In this document: positions 43,963 through 52,754 of the stretch, in pieces
Layout of the letters: every line of letters begins with the position of its first letter
Position numbering within the stretch: the stretch's first letter is position 1
NCBI GenBank assembly: GCA_020633555.1
Contig: JACKDL010000010.1
Location: 124,001-188,000, forward strand
Origin: Myxococcales bacterium
GTDB lineage: Bacteria; Myxococcota_A; Bradymonadia; UBA7976; UBA1532
Direction of reading: 5' to 3'
DNA length: 64,000 bases
Position numbers and translations under genes: made by a program
Notes under the pieces: generated by a model
Told to the model about the DNA's origin: nothing
Database searches by the model: none
What the model saw: the letters and a program-made list of their open reading frames with translations, nothing else

Positions 43963-46900
43963 TGCTCTACGTCCCCGTCTTGGTGTCGGCCGACAAGCGC
44001 GGCGTGCACGACGTGCTCCTGCCCGGCATCAGCAGCCAGCGCTGGCGCGGCGTCAGCCTGGCCGAGCTGCTCGACGACGTGGCCCTGGAGCTCATGGAGC
44101 AGCTCCCCAAGGCCGAGCCCGCCTCGGTGGCGAAGTACCGCCTGTGCCCCGACCTGGAGCTGCGCCGGGTGAAGACCCAGGTGCGCGTGGGCGGCAGCGA
44201 CCGCAGCCCCGAGCTGTGGGAGGGCCGGCTGACCGTGGTGGTCACCCACTGGCCCAAGGAGCGCTTCAAGGTCTGCTACGTGCCCCGCCTGGGCGCCCGG
44301 CTGCGCTTCGCCGTCAGCCGCACCGCCCACCTGGCCGCGGCCCTCAGCCGGGTGCTCAGCGCCGAGCTGAAGGCCGGCCGCCTGAGCCTCGCCACCCTGG
44401 AGCAGGAGGGCTCCCGGGGCTACGAGTACCTCGAAGTGCTCGAGGTGGACGCCGAGCTGCCCACCGTGCTGCCGAGCCGCCCGCCCAAGCGCAAGAAGCC
44501 CAAGGGCAAGAAGCCCCGCGGCGCCAAGGCCCGCCAGAAGAAGAAGGCCGAGCCCCGCAAGCGCCGGCTGGTGCCGCCGGTGACCCTGCGCCAGGTGGGC
44601 ACCGACCTCACCCACCGCGCCATCGACGGCCGCCTGAGCGCCGCCTTTGGCCGCGACGCCCTGGTGCAGCAGCTCCTGAAGCAGCTCGAACGGCCGGGCG
44701 CCGCCATCCTGCTCGTCGGCCCCTCGGGCGTGGGCAAAACCGCCATCGTCCACGAGCTGGTGCGCCGCCTGGCCGCCCTGGGCAAGCCGCTGCACGAGCG
44801 CACCGACGTGTGGGCCGTGGACGGCAACCGTATCATCGCCGGCATGATGTACGTGGGCGCCTGGGAGCAGCGCACCAAGGACCTGGTGGCCGAGCTCGAG
44901 GCCCGCGACGACATCCTGTACGTGGACGACCTGCCCGGGCTGGTCTACACGGGCCGCAGCCGCGACAGCGACACCAACGTGGCCGAGTACCTCACGCCCC
45001 ACCTGGCCCGCGGCGACCTGCGCATCATCGGCGAGTGCACCGCCGAGCGGCTGGCCGCCGTGCGCGAGGAGGCCCCCGGCTTCTTCAGCCGCTTCCAGAT
45101 CATCCGGGTGCCCGAGCTGGCCGAGGCCGAGACGCTGATGGTGCTGGTGGACACCCTGCGCGCCATCGAGGCCCGCGAGCCGGTGGTCATCGAGCCCGAG
45201 GTGCTCGAGGGCGTGCTGGGCCTGACCCGCCGCTTCCAGCGCCGCGAGGCCCACCCCGGCAAGGCCATCGCCCTGCTCACCCAGCTCGTCACCGACTACG
45301 GCCAGGTGAAGACCGACCTGCGCGGCCGCCGCGTCATCGGGCGCGACCAGCTCGTGGATCACTTCGCCCGCCGCACCGGCCTGCCCCGCTTCGTGCTGTG
45401 GGAGCAGCAGAGCCGCGAGCACGCCGAGGTGCTCGCCCACTTCGAGCGCCGCATCATCGGCCAGCCCGCCGCCGCCCGCACCGCCGCCGACCTGGTGTGC
45501 GTGCTGCAGCAGGGCCTGGACGACCCCGAGCGCCCCCTGGGCACCCTGCTGTTCGTGGGCCCCACCGGCGTGGGCAAGACCGAGACCGCCAAGGCCCTGG
45601 CCGCCTACCTGTTCGGCACCGCCGATCGGCTGATCCGCTTTGATATGAGCGAGTTCGGCGATCCGCTCAGCACGGCGCGGCTGTTCGGCGACCGCTTCCA
45701 GCCCGAGGGCGAGCTCACCCGGCGGGTGGCACAGCAGCCCTTCTCGGTGGTGCTGTTCGACGAGATCGAGAAGGCCCACCCGCGGGTCTTCGACGCCTTC
45801 CTGCAGGTGTTCGGCGAGGGCCGGCTGACCAACGCCGCCGGCCGCACCACCGACTTCTGCAGCACCATCCTGATCATGACCAGCAACCTGGGCGTGGCCG
45901 ACGCCGAGAAGGGCCTGGGCTTCGCCACCGGCGACCAGCGCACCCGCGACGCCCACTACATCAAGGCCGCCGAGGGCTTCTTCCGCCCCGAGTTCTTCAA
46001 CCGCATCGACCGGGTGGTGCCCTTCCGCAACCTGCAGCGCGACGACCTGGGCCCCCTGGTGCAGCGCACCCTCGAGGGCATCCTGGGCCGGCGCGGCCTG
46101 CGCCGCAGCGGCGTGCTGGTGGACGTGGCCCCCGAGCTGGTGGACCTGCTGGTGGACCAGGGCTTCGACCCCAAGTTCGGCGCCCGCTCCCTGCGCCGCG
46201 CCCTGGAGCAGCGCCTCACCGTGCCCCTGGCCGCCCAGCTCATCGGCCAGCCCGTCGACCGCACGACCCTGGTGCACCTGGACCGCTTCGGCGCCGACAT
46301 CGGCGTCACCGTCTGGGCCCTGGAAGACCCGCCCGTGGCCCACGCCGCGCTGCCCGCCATCGACGACTGGGCCGGCCTGCGCGCCCGGCTCGCCCTGCTG
46401 GACCAGGCCCGCGCCGGCCTGCTGCCCCCCGCCCTGGCCGACGCCCTGGCCGCCGAGCGCAGCGCGCTCATCGCGGGGGCCAACGCCCGCACCCTGGACG
46501 ACGCCGGCTGGGCCCGCCTGAACGCCCTGAACGGCGTGTTCGAGGCCAGCGCCGACGGCCACGGCCTGCCCGATCTGGACGCCCTGCTCGCCCACGCCCA
46601 CGCCACCTGGGTGGAGCGCTACGACTTCGTGGAAGAGGTGGAGCTGGTGGGCGCGCCCTACGCCGAGATCCGCCGCTGGGACGTGGTGCCCAGCCCCAAG
46701 CCCGTGGGCACCCAGCGCCCGGTGGAGCGGGCCGTGCAGCGCCTCACCCGCGAGGCCGTAGCCGACGCCGAGGGCGCCACCGCCCTCCTCGCCAGCCTGG
46801 CCGCCCGAGTGGACGCCCTGCAGCACCCCAGCGCCCAGCGCCTGGTGCGCTTCCTGCCCGCCACCCCCGACGGCCCCAGCCAGCGCTGGGCCGCCGCCCT

Positions 46901-47372
46901 GGCCGCCGCCTGGCGCCGCGGCGTGGGCCAGCGCGCCCAGGCCACCGGCTTCGTGCGCTGGCCCGACGGCTGGTGCGCCTGGGACGCGCGCCCCTGGACC
47001 CCCGAGGCCGGCGTTCTGCCCGACGGCTTCGCCCTGCGCGTCACCGGCAGCCAGCTCGAGCGGCTGCTGGACCCCGAGCTGGGCTTCCACCTGCGCCTGG
47101 AGCACGTGGGCGGCGACCTCGAGGCCAACCTGGCCCGGGTCGAGGCGGTGCCGGGCGACGGCGATCCCGTGGACCGCCTCACCGCCGCCGACCAGGCCTT
47201 CGCCGCCTGGCGCGCGGCCCGCCGGGCGGGTGAAGCCGGGCCCACCCCGCGCCCCGCCCTGCCCATCGCCCGCCGCTACGCCGCCGGCGACCCACTCGGC
47301 GATCTGGTGGCCGCCGCCGACGCCCGCGCCCTGCAGGCCTTCTGGGCCCAGGCCCCCGGGGAGGCGCCGTGA
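43962..47372 (+). CDS. ClpA-type double AAA+ ATPase with long C-terminal extension
   Basis: 1136 residues. An N-terminal non-Clp domain (1-170) with YVPRLG is followed by a Lys-rich linker (172-205). D1 has Walker A GPSGVGKT (253-260), but the Walker B position reads LYVDDLPG (about 319-326), lacking Glu. D2 has GPTGVGKT (533-540) and VVLFDEIEKAHP (about 597-608). A loop motif LGF (652-654) lies where ClpA/ClpX have the ClpP-docking IGL/IGF. About 370 extra residues after D2 contain RVTGSQLERLLDPELGFHLRL, which aligns weakly with the RF1/RF2 isGxxxxxxLxxExGxHR segment, so it may be a decayed release-factor-like domain. The GTGA overlap couples it to the third ATPase. Confidence 0.85.
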   Translation: MLYVPVLVSADKRGVHDVLLPGISSQRWRGVSLAELLDDVALELMEQLPKAEPASVAKYRLCPDLELRRVKTQVRVGGSDRSPELWEGRLTVVVTHWPKERFKVCYVPRLGARLRFAVSRTAHLAAALSRVLSAELKAGRLSLATLEQEGSRGYEYLEVLEVDAELPTVLPSRPPKRKKPKGKKPRGAKARQKKKAEPRKRRLVPPVTLRQVGTDLTHRAIDGRLSAAFGRDALVQQLLKQLERPGAAILLVGPSGVGKTAIVHELVRRLAALGKPLHERTDVWAVDGNRIIAGMMYVGAWEQRTKDLVAELEARDDILYVDDLPGLVYTGRSRDSDTNVAEYLTPHLARGDLRIIGECTAERLAAVREEAPGFFSRFQIIRVPELAEAETLMVLVDTLRAIEAREPVVIEPEVLEGVLGLTRRFQRREAHPGKAIALLTQLVTDYGQVKTDLRGRRVIGRDQLVDHFARRTGLPRFVLWEQQSREHAEVLAHFERRIIGQPAAARTAADLVCVLQQGLDDPERPLGTLLFVGPTGVGKTETAKALAAYLFGTADRLIRFDMSEFGDPLSTARLFGDRFQPEGELTRRVAQQPFSVVLFDEIEKAHPRVFDAFLQVFGEGRLTNAAGRTTDFCSTILIMTSNLGVADAEKGLGFATGDQRTRDAHYIKAAEGFFRPEFFNRIDRVVPFRNLQRDDLGPLVQRTLEGILGRRGLRRSGVLVDVAPELVDLLVDQGFDPKFGARSLRRALEQRLTVPLAAQLIGQPVDRTTLVHLDRFGADIGVTVWALEDPPVAHAALPAIDDWAGLRARLALLDQARAGLLPPALADALAAERSALIAGANARTLDDAGWARLNALNGVFEASADGHGLPDLDALLAHAHATWVERYDFVEEVELVGAPYAEIRRWDVVPSPKPVGTQRPVERAVQRLTREAVADAEGATALLASLAARVDALQHPSAQRLVRFLPATPDGPSQRWAAALAAAWRRGVGQRAQATGFVRWPDGWCAWDARPWTPEAGVLPDGFALRVTGSQLERLLDPELGFHLRLEHVGGDLEANLARVEAVPGDGDPVDRLTAADQAFAAWRAARRAGEAGPTPRPALPIARRYAAGDPLGDLVAAADARALQAFWAQAPGEAP

Positions 47373-49663
47373 AGACCCGCTTCCATCTGTTCCTGCGCCA
47401 GCACGCCAACGACTGGCTCACCGCCACCGTGCTCACCGCGCCGCACATCGCCGCCTTCGGCCCCGATCTGGCCAGCCTGAAGCCCCAGCTCGCCGAGGCC
47501 CTGGCCCAGGAGCTGGCCGACGGCCACCTGAAGGCCCACGGCCACTGGCACGAGGATCTCAGCCGCCGCGCCCTGGAGCTGGAGCTGCGCGCCGTGCAGC
47601 ACCAGCGCCTGATCCGTGTGCCCATGCGCTTCTCGCTGGTGGTGCGCCCCGTCGCCCACGTGGACGATCTGTTCGAGGTGTGGGTGCCGCGCCTGGGCGA
47701 AGTGTTCACCATCAAGGGCGCCGAAAACATCGAGCCCTGGGCCGAGGAGGTCATCCGTGGCGCCCTGCACCTGAAGGACGTCGAGACTCTGTTGCCCCTG
47801 CAGCGGGCCCGCGGCGAGCGCCTGGAGCCCCTGGAGGTCACCTGGTCGCGCCCCAAGCCCAAGGCCGAGAAGCGCCAGACCTGGCGCGCGCAGGCCGAGG
47901 ACGAGGCCGAGCAGGCCCGCGCCCACCCGCTGGCCCAGGTGGGCGTGGAGCTGGTGGGCGAGGCCCGCGACGGCGCCATCCCCCGGGCCGACTTCCGCGA
48001 CGACGTGCTGCAGCAGCTCCTGGCCATCCTCGACGCCGGCCACGACCGCAGCGTGCTGCTCACCGGCCCCACCGGCGTGGGCAAGACCGCCCTGGTGCAC
48101 GAGCTGGCCCACCGGGTGGCCGCCGGCACCGTCCCCCGCCGCCTGCAGGACGTGCCCCTGTGGCACATCACCGGCGGGCGCATCATCTCGGGCATGAAGT
48201 ACCTGGGCCAGTGGCAGGCCCGCGCCCGCGAGATCGTGCAGGCCATCCGTGCCGAGCGCGGCATCCTGTACGTGGACAGCCCGCTGGAGCTCATGACCGC
48301 CGGCGACGCCAAGACCGGCATGGACGTGGCCAGCTTCCTGCTGCCGCCCATCCGCAGCGGCGAGATCACCGTCATCGCCGAGACCACCCCCGACGCCCTG
48401 CTGCTGGCCGAGCAGCTCAACGCCCCCTTCGTGGCCGCCCTGCGCCGCCTGCCCGTGCCCCCCTTCCCCGCGGCCCAGGCCCAGGCCGTGCTCGAGCGCG
48501 CCGCCACCCGCATGGAGAAGACCTACCGGGTGCAGTTCACCGCCCCCGCCCTGGGCCGCGCGCTGGATCTGTTGGCCCGCTTCGGCCAGCACGACGCCCT
48601 GCCCGGCTCGGGCCTGCGCCTGCTGGAACAGATGGCCCGCCTGAACGCCGGCCAGCGCAAGCGCCTCACCCTGACGCCCGCCCACGCCGTGAAGGCCTTC
48701 GCCCAGGCCACCGGCTTCAGCGAGACCCTGGTGGATCCCGACGTGCCCCTGGACGCCGCCGCCGTGCGCGCCCACTTCGAGGGCGGCGTGGTGGGCCAGC
48801 GCGAGGCCACCGACCGCCTCACCGAGCTGGTGATGATCATCAAGGCCAGCCTGGACGACCCCGAGCGCCCCCTGGGCTCCTTCCTCTTCATGGGCCCCAC
48901 CGGCGTGGGCAAGACCGAGTCGGCGCTCACCCTGGCCGAGTATCTGTTCGGCGCCCGCGACCGTGTGATGCGCTTCGACATGAGCGAGTACGGCTACCCC
49001 GGCGCCGCCCAGCGCCTGGTCGGCTTCGGCCGCACCGAGGGCGAGCTCACCCGCAAGGTCCGCCAGCAGCCCTTCTGTGTCATCCTGCTCGACGAGATCG
49101 AGAAGGCCTCCGGCGAAGTGTTCGATCTGTTGCTGCAGGTGCTGGGCGAGGGCCGCCTCACCGACGGCACCGGCCGCACCGTCAGCTTCCGCCACGCCAT
49201 CCTGATCCTCACCAGCAACCTGGGCGCCGGCGAGCAGCGCCGCATCGGCCTGAGCCCCGCCCAGCCCCAGGCCATGGCCCAGCACTACCGCGAAGCCGCG
49301 CAGGCCTTCTTCCGCCCCGAGTTCGTGAACCGTTTGGACTTCCTGGTGCCCTTCGCCGCCCTGGACGCCGACGCCATCCGGTCCATCGCCGCCCGCATGC
49401 TCGACCGCGCGCTCAGCCGTGAAGGGCTCGGTCGGCGGGGGCTGACCGCCACCTGGGATCCCAGCGTGCTCGACCTGCTCATGGCGCACGGCTACGAGCC
49501 CAAGTACGGCGCCCGGCCCATGAAGCGCGCCATCGAGCAGCATGTGCTGGTGCCCCTGGCCCGCTGGTTGCTGGGCGCCGAGGTGGGCACCGGCGCCACG
49601 CTGGAGTTGGCTGCCAGGGACGGCGCTGTGCAGATCAGGGCTGCGGCGCCACCGGCGCCGTAG
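47369..49663 (+). CDS. ClpA-type double AAA+ ATPase with IGL loop
   Basis: 764 residues, the shortest of the three and without a C-terminal extension. N-terminal non-Clp domain (1-160) with WVPRLG, related to the neighbours. D1 has Walker A GPTGVGKT (233-240), pore-like KYLGQW, but ILYVDSPLEL (299-308) where Walker B Glu should be. D2 has GPTGVGKT (509-516), VILLDEIEKA (571-580), RLVGFGRTEGEL pore region, and IGL (626-628) at the ClpP-docking position of ClpA. FFRPEFVNRLD is conserved. The domain order suggests an unfoldase that could feed a ClpP-type peptidase, but no clpP gene is in the window. Confidence 0.88.
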   Translation: MKTRFHLFLRQHANDWLTATVLTAPHIAAFGPDLASLKPQLAEALAQELADGHLKAHGHWHEDLSRRALELELRAVQHQRLIRVPMRFSLVVRPVAHVDDLFEVWVPRLGEVFTIKGAENIEPWAEEVIRGALHLKDVETLLPLQRARGERLEPLEVTWSRPKPKAEKRQTWRAQAEDEAEQARAHPLAQVGVELVGEARDGAIPRADFRDDVLQQLLAILDAGHDRSVLLTGPTGVGKTALVHELAHRVAAGTVPRRLQDVPLWHITGGRIISGMKYLGQWQARAREIVQAIRAERGILYVDSPLELMTAGDAKTGMDVASFLLPPIRSGEITVIAETTPDALLLAEQLNAPFVAALRRLPVPPFPAAQAQAVLERAATRMEKTYRVQFTAPALGRALDLLARFGQHDALPGSGLRLLEQMARLNAGQRKRLTLTPAHAVKAFAQATGFSETLVDPDVPLDAAAVRAHFEGGVVGQREATDRLTELVMIIKASLDDPERPLGSFLFMGPTGVGKTESALTLAEYLFGARDRVMRFDMSEYGYPGAAQRLVGFGRTEGELTRKVRQQPFCVILLDEIEKASGEVFDLLLQVLGEGRLTDGTGRTVSFRHAILILTSNLGAGEQRRIGLSPAQPQAMAQHYREAAQAFFRPEFVNRLDFLVPFAALDADAIRSIAARMLDRALSREGLGRRGLTATWDPSVLDLLMAHGYEPKYGARPMKRAIEQHVLVPLARWLLGAEVGTGATLELAARDGAVQIRAAAPPAP

Positions 49664-49719
49664 CTTGTTCACGGCGCAGCGCACGGCCACCGCAAGCCCC
49701 TGAAATCCTGAAACTTCTC

Positions 49720-49830
49720 ACAGGGTTTTCCGGTCAGGTCGATCGGGGCGCTTGAGTCGGTCGGGCCGGCATGATCCCATCGTGCCCAGACGCGCTGCGG
49801 GGTGAGGAAGTCGATGCCAGGGCCACTGTC
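49720..49830 (+). mobile_element. Solo left end of the IS630 element
   Basis: 111 bases match 57400-57510 with only three differences seen by eye: the left terminal repeat, the leader and the first codons of the transposase. The copy is truncated after the start codon region. Same orientation as the intact element. Confidence 0.85.
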
Positions 49831-50059
49831 CACGCTACACCGACGACCATAGCCCCGGTGGCCCCGTCTTCGAGTTCATGCCCCGTCCCAGCCTGCAGCC
49901 CTGCTCGACTGCGAACCTCAGCAAACTTCTTGCTTGGCGCCGCCCCAACCCGCTGCTACCGTCGGATTTGGGGTCAGGGCACTGGCCACTTGCTCTTTGA
50001 AATCTTCGGATTTCCCGAAATGCCAACTTGGGCAACGAGCGCAAACCCGCATTCCTTCG
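49831..50059. other. Intergenic region between IS remnant and CRISPR leader
   Basis: No convincing gene. Base composition falls from GC-rich toward AT-rich near the array. Confidence 0.5.
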
Positions 50060-50230
50060 TCGAGGTTGGCGTTTGGAAGCAAACGCCGCAACATGCGGAA
50101 ATAAATGACAAAACGCAGTAGCTTATATGCTCTATGCCGCTTTACTGGGGGAGGGGTGCACGATGACCCACCCGAGGTTAGCGGATCAAAGCTGAAAGTC
50201 GCTGCGCTGCAGTCGGTTGAGAGGCCGACT
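50060..50230 (+). promoter_or_regulatory. CRISPR leader region
   Basis: This AT-rich stretch, unlike the GC-rich surroundings, directly precedes the first intact repeat at 50231. TATATGC lies near 50124. The 3' end of the array is the degenerate side, which also puts the leader here. Confidence 0.6.
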
Positions 50231-50503
50231 GTGCCCTACCCCAGCCTTCGGGCTCGGGGATTGAGACCCCCCTCGCAGCCGAAAAAGAAAACAAACGAAA
50301 TGAACAGGCTTCGAGTGCCCTACCCCAGCCTTCGGGCTCGGGATTGAGACATGTCGAGCGGCTTGCCACTGAGCGGCGTCGTGAGCGTCCAGTGCCCTAC
50401 CCCAGCCTTCGGGCTCGGGGATTGAGACTGGTGTCCTCGATCTCCACGGCGCACTCGGCGCTGCTGGTGCCCTACCCCAGCCTTTGGGCTCGGGGATTGA
50501 GAC
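50231..50503 (+). CRISPR. Short CRISPR array, four repeats and three spacers
   Basis: Repeats at 50231-50267, 50315-50350, 50392-50428 and 50467-50503, each 37 bases (the second lacks one G and the fourth has one C-to-T change). They begin GTGCCCTACC and end GATTGAGAC. An internal stem AGCC-TTCG-GGCT carries a UUCG-type tetraloop. Spacers are 47, 41 and 38 bases. The ATTGAGAC ending is the usual 8-base crRNA 5' handle form, so transcription is to the right. A broken repeat start (GTGCCCTAC) sits at 50565-50573. No cas genes adjoin; cmr6 is near 63254. Confidence 0.93.
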
Positions 50504-50569
50504 GGCACCGCCGCAGAGGAGGGCCGGCCAGTACACCTTCGCGAGTGCCCGGCCGGTGGCCCGAGTGCC

Positions 50570-50812
50570 CTACGGGTCAGAGATCAGGCGCGTGGCCGCG
50601 CGGCCGCCATGGTGGCCCGCGATGAGTCCAGCGATGGCACCCGCGCACCAACCGGCGACCGCGCCGGGCGGGCCCAGGACTGCGAAGCCGAGCGCGGCAC
50701 CACCGCCAGCGCCCAGGCCGCCACCGCCGACGGTCGAGACCGTGGTGACGGTGACGCGGGTGGTGGCGACCAGGGCCTGCTCCACAGACTTCTCGAGGTC
50801 GTTGCCTGCCAC
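50570..50812 (-). CDS. Small glycine-zipper protein
   Basis: 80 residues. Begins with a short amphipathic helix (LEKSVEQALVATTRVTVTTVSTV) and continues as a Gly/Ala-rich zipper (GGGGLGAGGGAALGFAVLGPPGAVAGWCAGAIAGLIAG) able to pair in membranes. GTG start with AGGAGG six bases upstream. It directly follows the 52-residue ORF and the AIM24-like lipoprotein, so the three likely form one unit. The 3' end overlaps the degenerate CRISPR repeat at 50565-50573 by four bases. Function unknown. Confidence 0.7.
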   Translation of the reverse strand: MAGNDLEKSVEQALVATTRVTVTTVSTVGGGGLGAGGGAALGFAVLGPPGAVAGWCAGAIAGLIAGHHGGRAATRLISDP

Positions 50813-50821
50813 GGGAGCCTC

Positions 50822-50980
50822 CTACTTCCGCTTGGTCTTGGCCGCTGCCTCGGCGGTCTTGTTCACGGCCTCCATCGCCTTGGCCACGCGCTCGTCAAGG
50901 CGACCGCCGCCGGACTTGAACAGATCGAGGAAGGCCTTCAGGCCGGCGCCGAACATGCTGGGGGGGTTCGTCTTGCTCAC
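50822..50980 (-). CDS. Small ORF, 52 residues, hypothetical
   Basis: GTG start with AAGGAG six to seven bases upstream; stop TAG. Protein reads MSKTNPPSMF then GAGLKAFLDLFKSGGG and a Lys/Ala-rich amphipathic C terminus (RVAKAMEAVNKTAEAAAKTK). The strong ribosome site and tight spacing to the glycine-zipper gene (9 bases) make it a likely gene despite its size. No family recognised. Confidence 0.65.
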   Translation of the reverse strand: MSKTNPPSMFGAGLKAFLDLFKSGGGRLDERVAKAMEAVNKTAEAAAKTKRK

Positions 50981-51118
50981 GGGATTCTCCTTGATCGAGT
51001 GCTTCGGGTGGGGTCGGTCACGTCCGCCCCAACCGCTCGCCCGAACGGAGAGTCAGCGCTTGGTCGGACAGTGGGTTGCGAATTCTCGCGCGATGTCAGC
51101 GCGCCAGCGCCGCACCGA

Positions 51119-52624
51119 TCACCCGACCTGGACCAGATTGACCTGAACGGCGGGCCCGCGCTGCCGCCTGCCCGCGCGGCCGGGGCTGGCTTCGCTGGAG
51201 GGCGAGCTTCGCAGGGACTGTTCGATGATGACCACGCCCACGCCAGAGCCCACCGACAGCGAGAGCCACTCAACCGGTGGCGGCACGAGGATGGCCAGGA
51301 AGCGGGCGATCAATCCGGTGATCGCCCCGAGCAGAGGGATGGGCAGCCGCTCGAAGACGGTCAGGCACCAGGCCCAGAGCGCCTGCGGATAGCCCACGTT
51401 GCCTCGCAGGCTCAAGCCAAGCCCGGGCGTCCACGCAGCGAGCACAGCGCTCGCGATGTCGGGCGCTTGGCCACGCGCCGGGTGGATCAAACGACGGCGC
51501 AGATCCTGCCCCGCCAGCACCACCTGTCCCGGGCGCGCTGACGGATCGGAGGGATCCCCAGGGTTCTCGATGATCGGCTGCCGCCAGCCGTAGCCGGCGA
51601 GCCACGAGGCCAGCCGTACGAGGACTCCACCTGGGCGGTGCCCCAGGACGCAAAGGTGATCGTCGTAGGCGACCAGGCAGTCGATCCGCACCCCAAGCTC
51701 CTGACCGGGTTGGAGCGTCACGCGTACCAGGTCAGTGGTGGGATCACCCACGGAGAGCACCAGGTCGCCCTGATCAGCGCCCTGGGCCAGGCGGACCTCC
51801 CGTACCCACCAGAGCCCTCGCCGCAGGCGCGAGAAGAGCAGGCCCTTCCACTTGCTACGGCTCGCAGTGATGTCCAGCTGGCGCCGGCTGAGGATGAACT
51901 CGCCCAGCACGATGAGCCGCTGCTGGTGCCCGCTGAAGTGGATGGTCAAGCGGTTCTTGGGCGGTGGCGTCCGGTCGGACGAGACGTGCTCCCGGTACAA
52001 GGGGAGCAGCTCGTCGGGGTGCGACGGAGGCTCGATGGGGGGCCGCTGGGTGGCCTCCCCGAACACGGCCGGCCGGCCTCGCAACCAGGGTGAGGCCAAG
52101 TGCCGAAGGAGCTCAACGCCTACGAACCAGACCAGCCACGCCACCAGGAGCCAGCCCAGCCAGGTGAGCCAACCAGGCAGGTACGCCCACAGGTAATCCG
52201 CGGCGACGACCGGAGGGGGTGAGCTTTCCACTGGAGCCTGTGCGGGCTGCTGCGGCAGCTTCGCTTCCGCCGCCTGCTCGGCCCGCCCAGCTGCAGCCGC
52301 GGCGTCGCGACTTGCCCGTTGCGCCTCGGCGACGGCTGCCCCAGCAGCCTGCGTCGCCTGGTCGGCAGCCCTGCGGGCCTGACTGGCTGCGGCTTGAGCC
52401 CCTGCCTGCGCAGCGTTGGCGGCCCGCACTGCTCCCTGCCTCGCCTCGTCGGCGGCCTTGCTGGCCTGACTGGCTGCGGCCTCAGCCCCTGCCTGTGCAG
52501 CCTTTGCGGTCTGCGCGGCGCTCTGCGCAGCGTTGAGCGCCGCTTGGAGGTCGTCGCCGCAGCCGACGAGTACGACAACGAGAGCCACTGTCCCGAAGAT
52601 CTTGATGCTTGCTGTCCGCCTCAT
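51119..52624 (-). CDS. Lipoprotein with Ala-rich coiled coil, one membrane helix and AIM24-like C terminus
   Basis: About 501 residues. Lipobox VLVGC. Residues 25-125 are an almost pure Ala/Gln/Ser coiled coil with AAASQA and AADEARQG repeats. A membrane segment (YLPGWLTWLGWLLVAWLVWFVGVELL) follows. The C-terminal domain has two beta layers with LILGEFILSRR-like and PGQELGVRIDCLVAYDDHLCVLG, suggestive of AIM24 (TIGR00266) folds. The start ATG at 52624 has an upstream AAGGG. Followed by two small genes, probably an operon. Function unknown. Confidence 0.7.
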   Translation of the reverse strand: MRRTASIKIFGTVALVVVLVGCGDDLQAALNAAQSAAQTAKAAQAGAEAAASQASKAADEARQGAVRAANAAQAGAQAAASQARRAADQATQAAGAAVAEAQRASRDAAAAAGRAEQAAEAKLPQQPAQAPVESSPPPVVAADYLWAYLPGWLTWLGWLLVAWLVWFVGVELLRHLASPWLRGRPAVFGEATQRPPIEPPSHPDELLPLYREHVSSDRTPPPKNRLTIHFSGHQQRLIVLGEFILSRRQLDITASRSKWKGLLFSRLRRGLWWVREVRLAQGADQGDLVLSVGDPTTDLVRVTLQPGQELGVRIDCLVAYDDHLCVLGHRPGGVLVRLASWLAGYGWRQPIIENPGDPSDPSARPGQVVLAGQDLRRRLIHPARGQAPDIASAVLAAWTPGLGLSLRGNVGYPQALWAWCLTVFERLPIPLLGAITGLIARFLAILVPPPVEWLSLSVGSGVGVVIIEQSLRSSPSSEASPGRAGRRQRGPAVQVNLVQVG

Positions 52625-52754
52625 TTGCCCTTCGCCTTGCCTGCCGACGCTGACAGCATCGTAGGTGGGCGCGCTGGCGCAGTGCCAGTACGCGAGAGCG
52701 AAGATGAACCCGGCGGGTGGGTACGAACTGCCGAGGTTCACCCAGACGTTCTGG

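Noticed and set aside
40396..49663. ClpB disaggregase assignment for the three ATPases
   Set aside because: There is no M-domain coiled coil between D1 and D2, the N-terminal domain is not Clp_N, and two have ClpP-loop-like tripeptides.
50105..50625. Several ORFs running across the CRISPR array
   Set aside because: They are made of the translated repeats and have no ribosome sites or protein-like composition.
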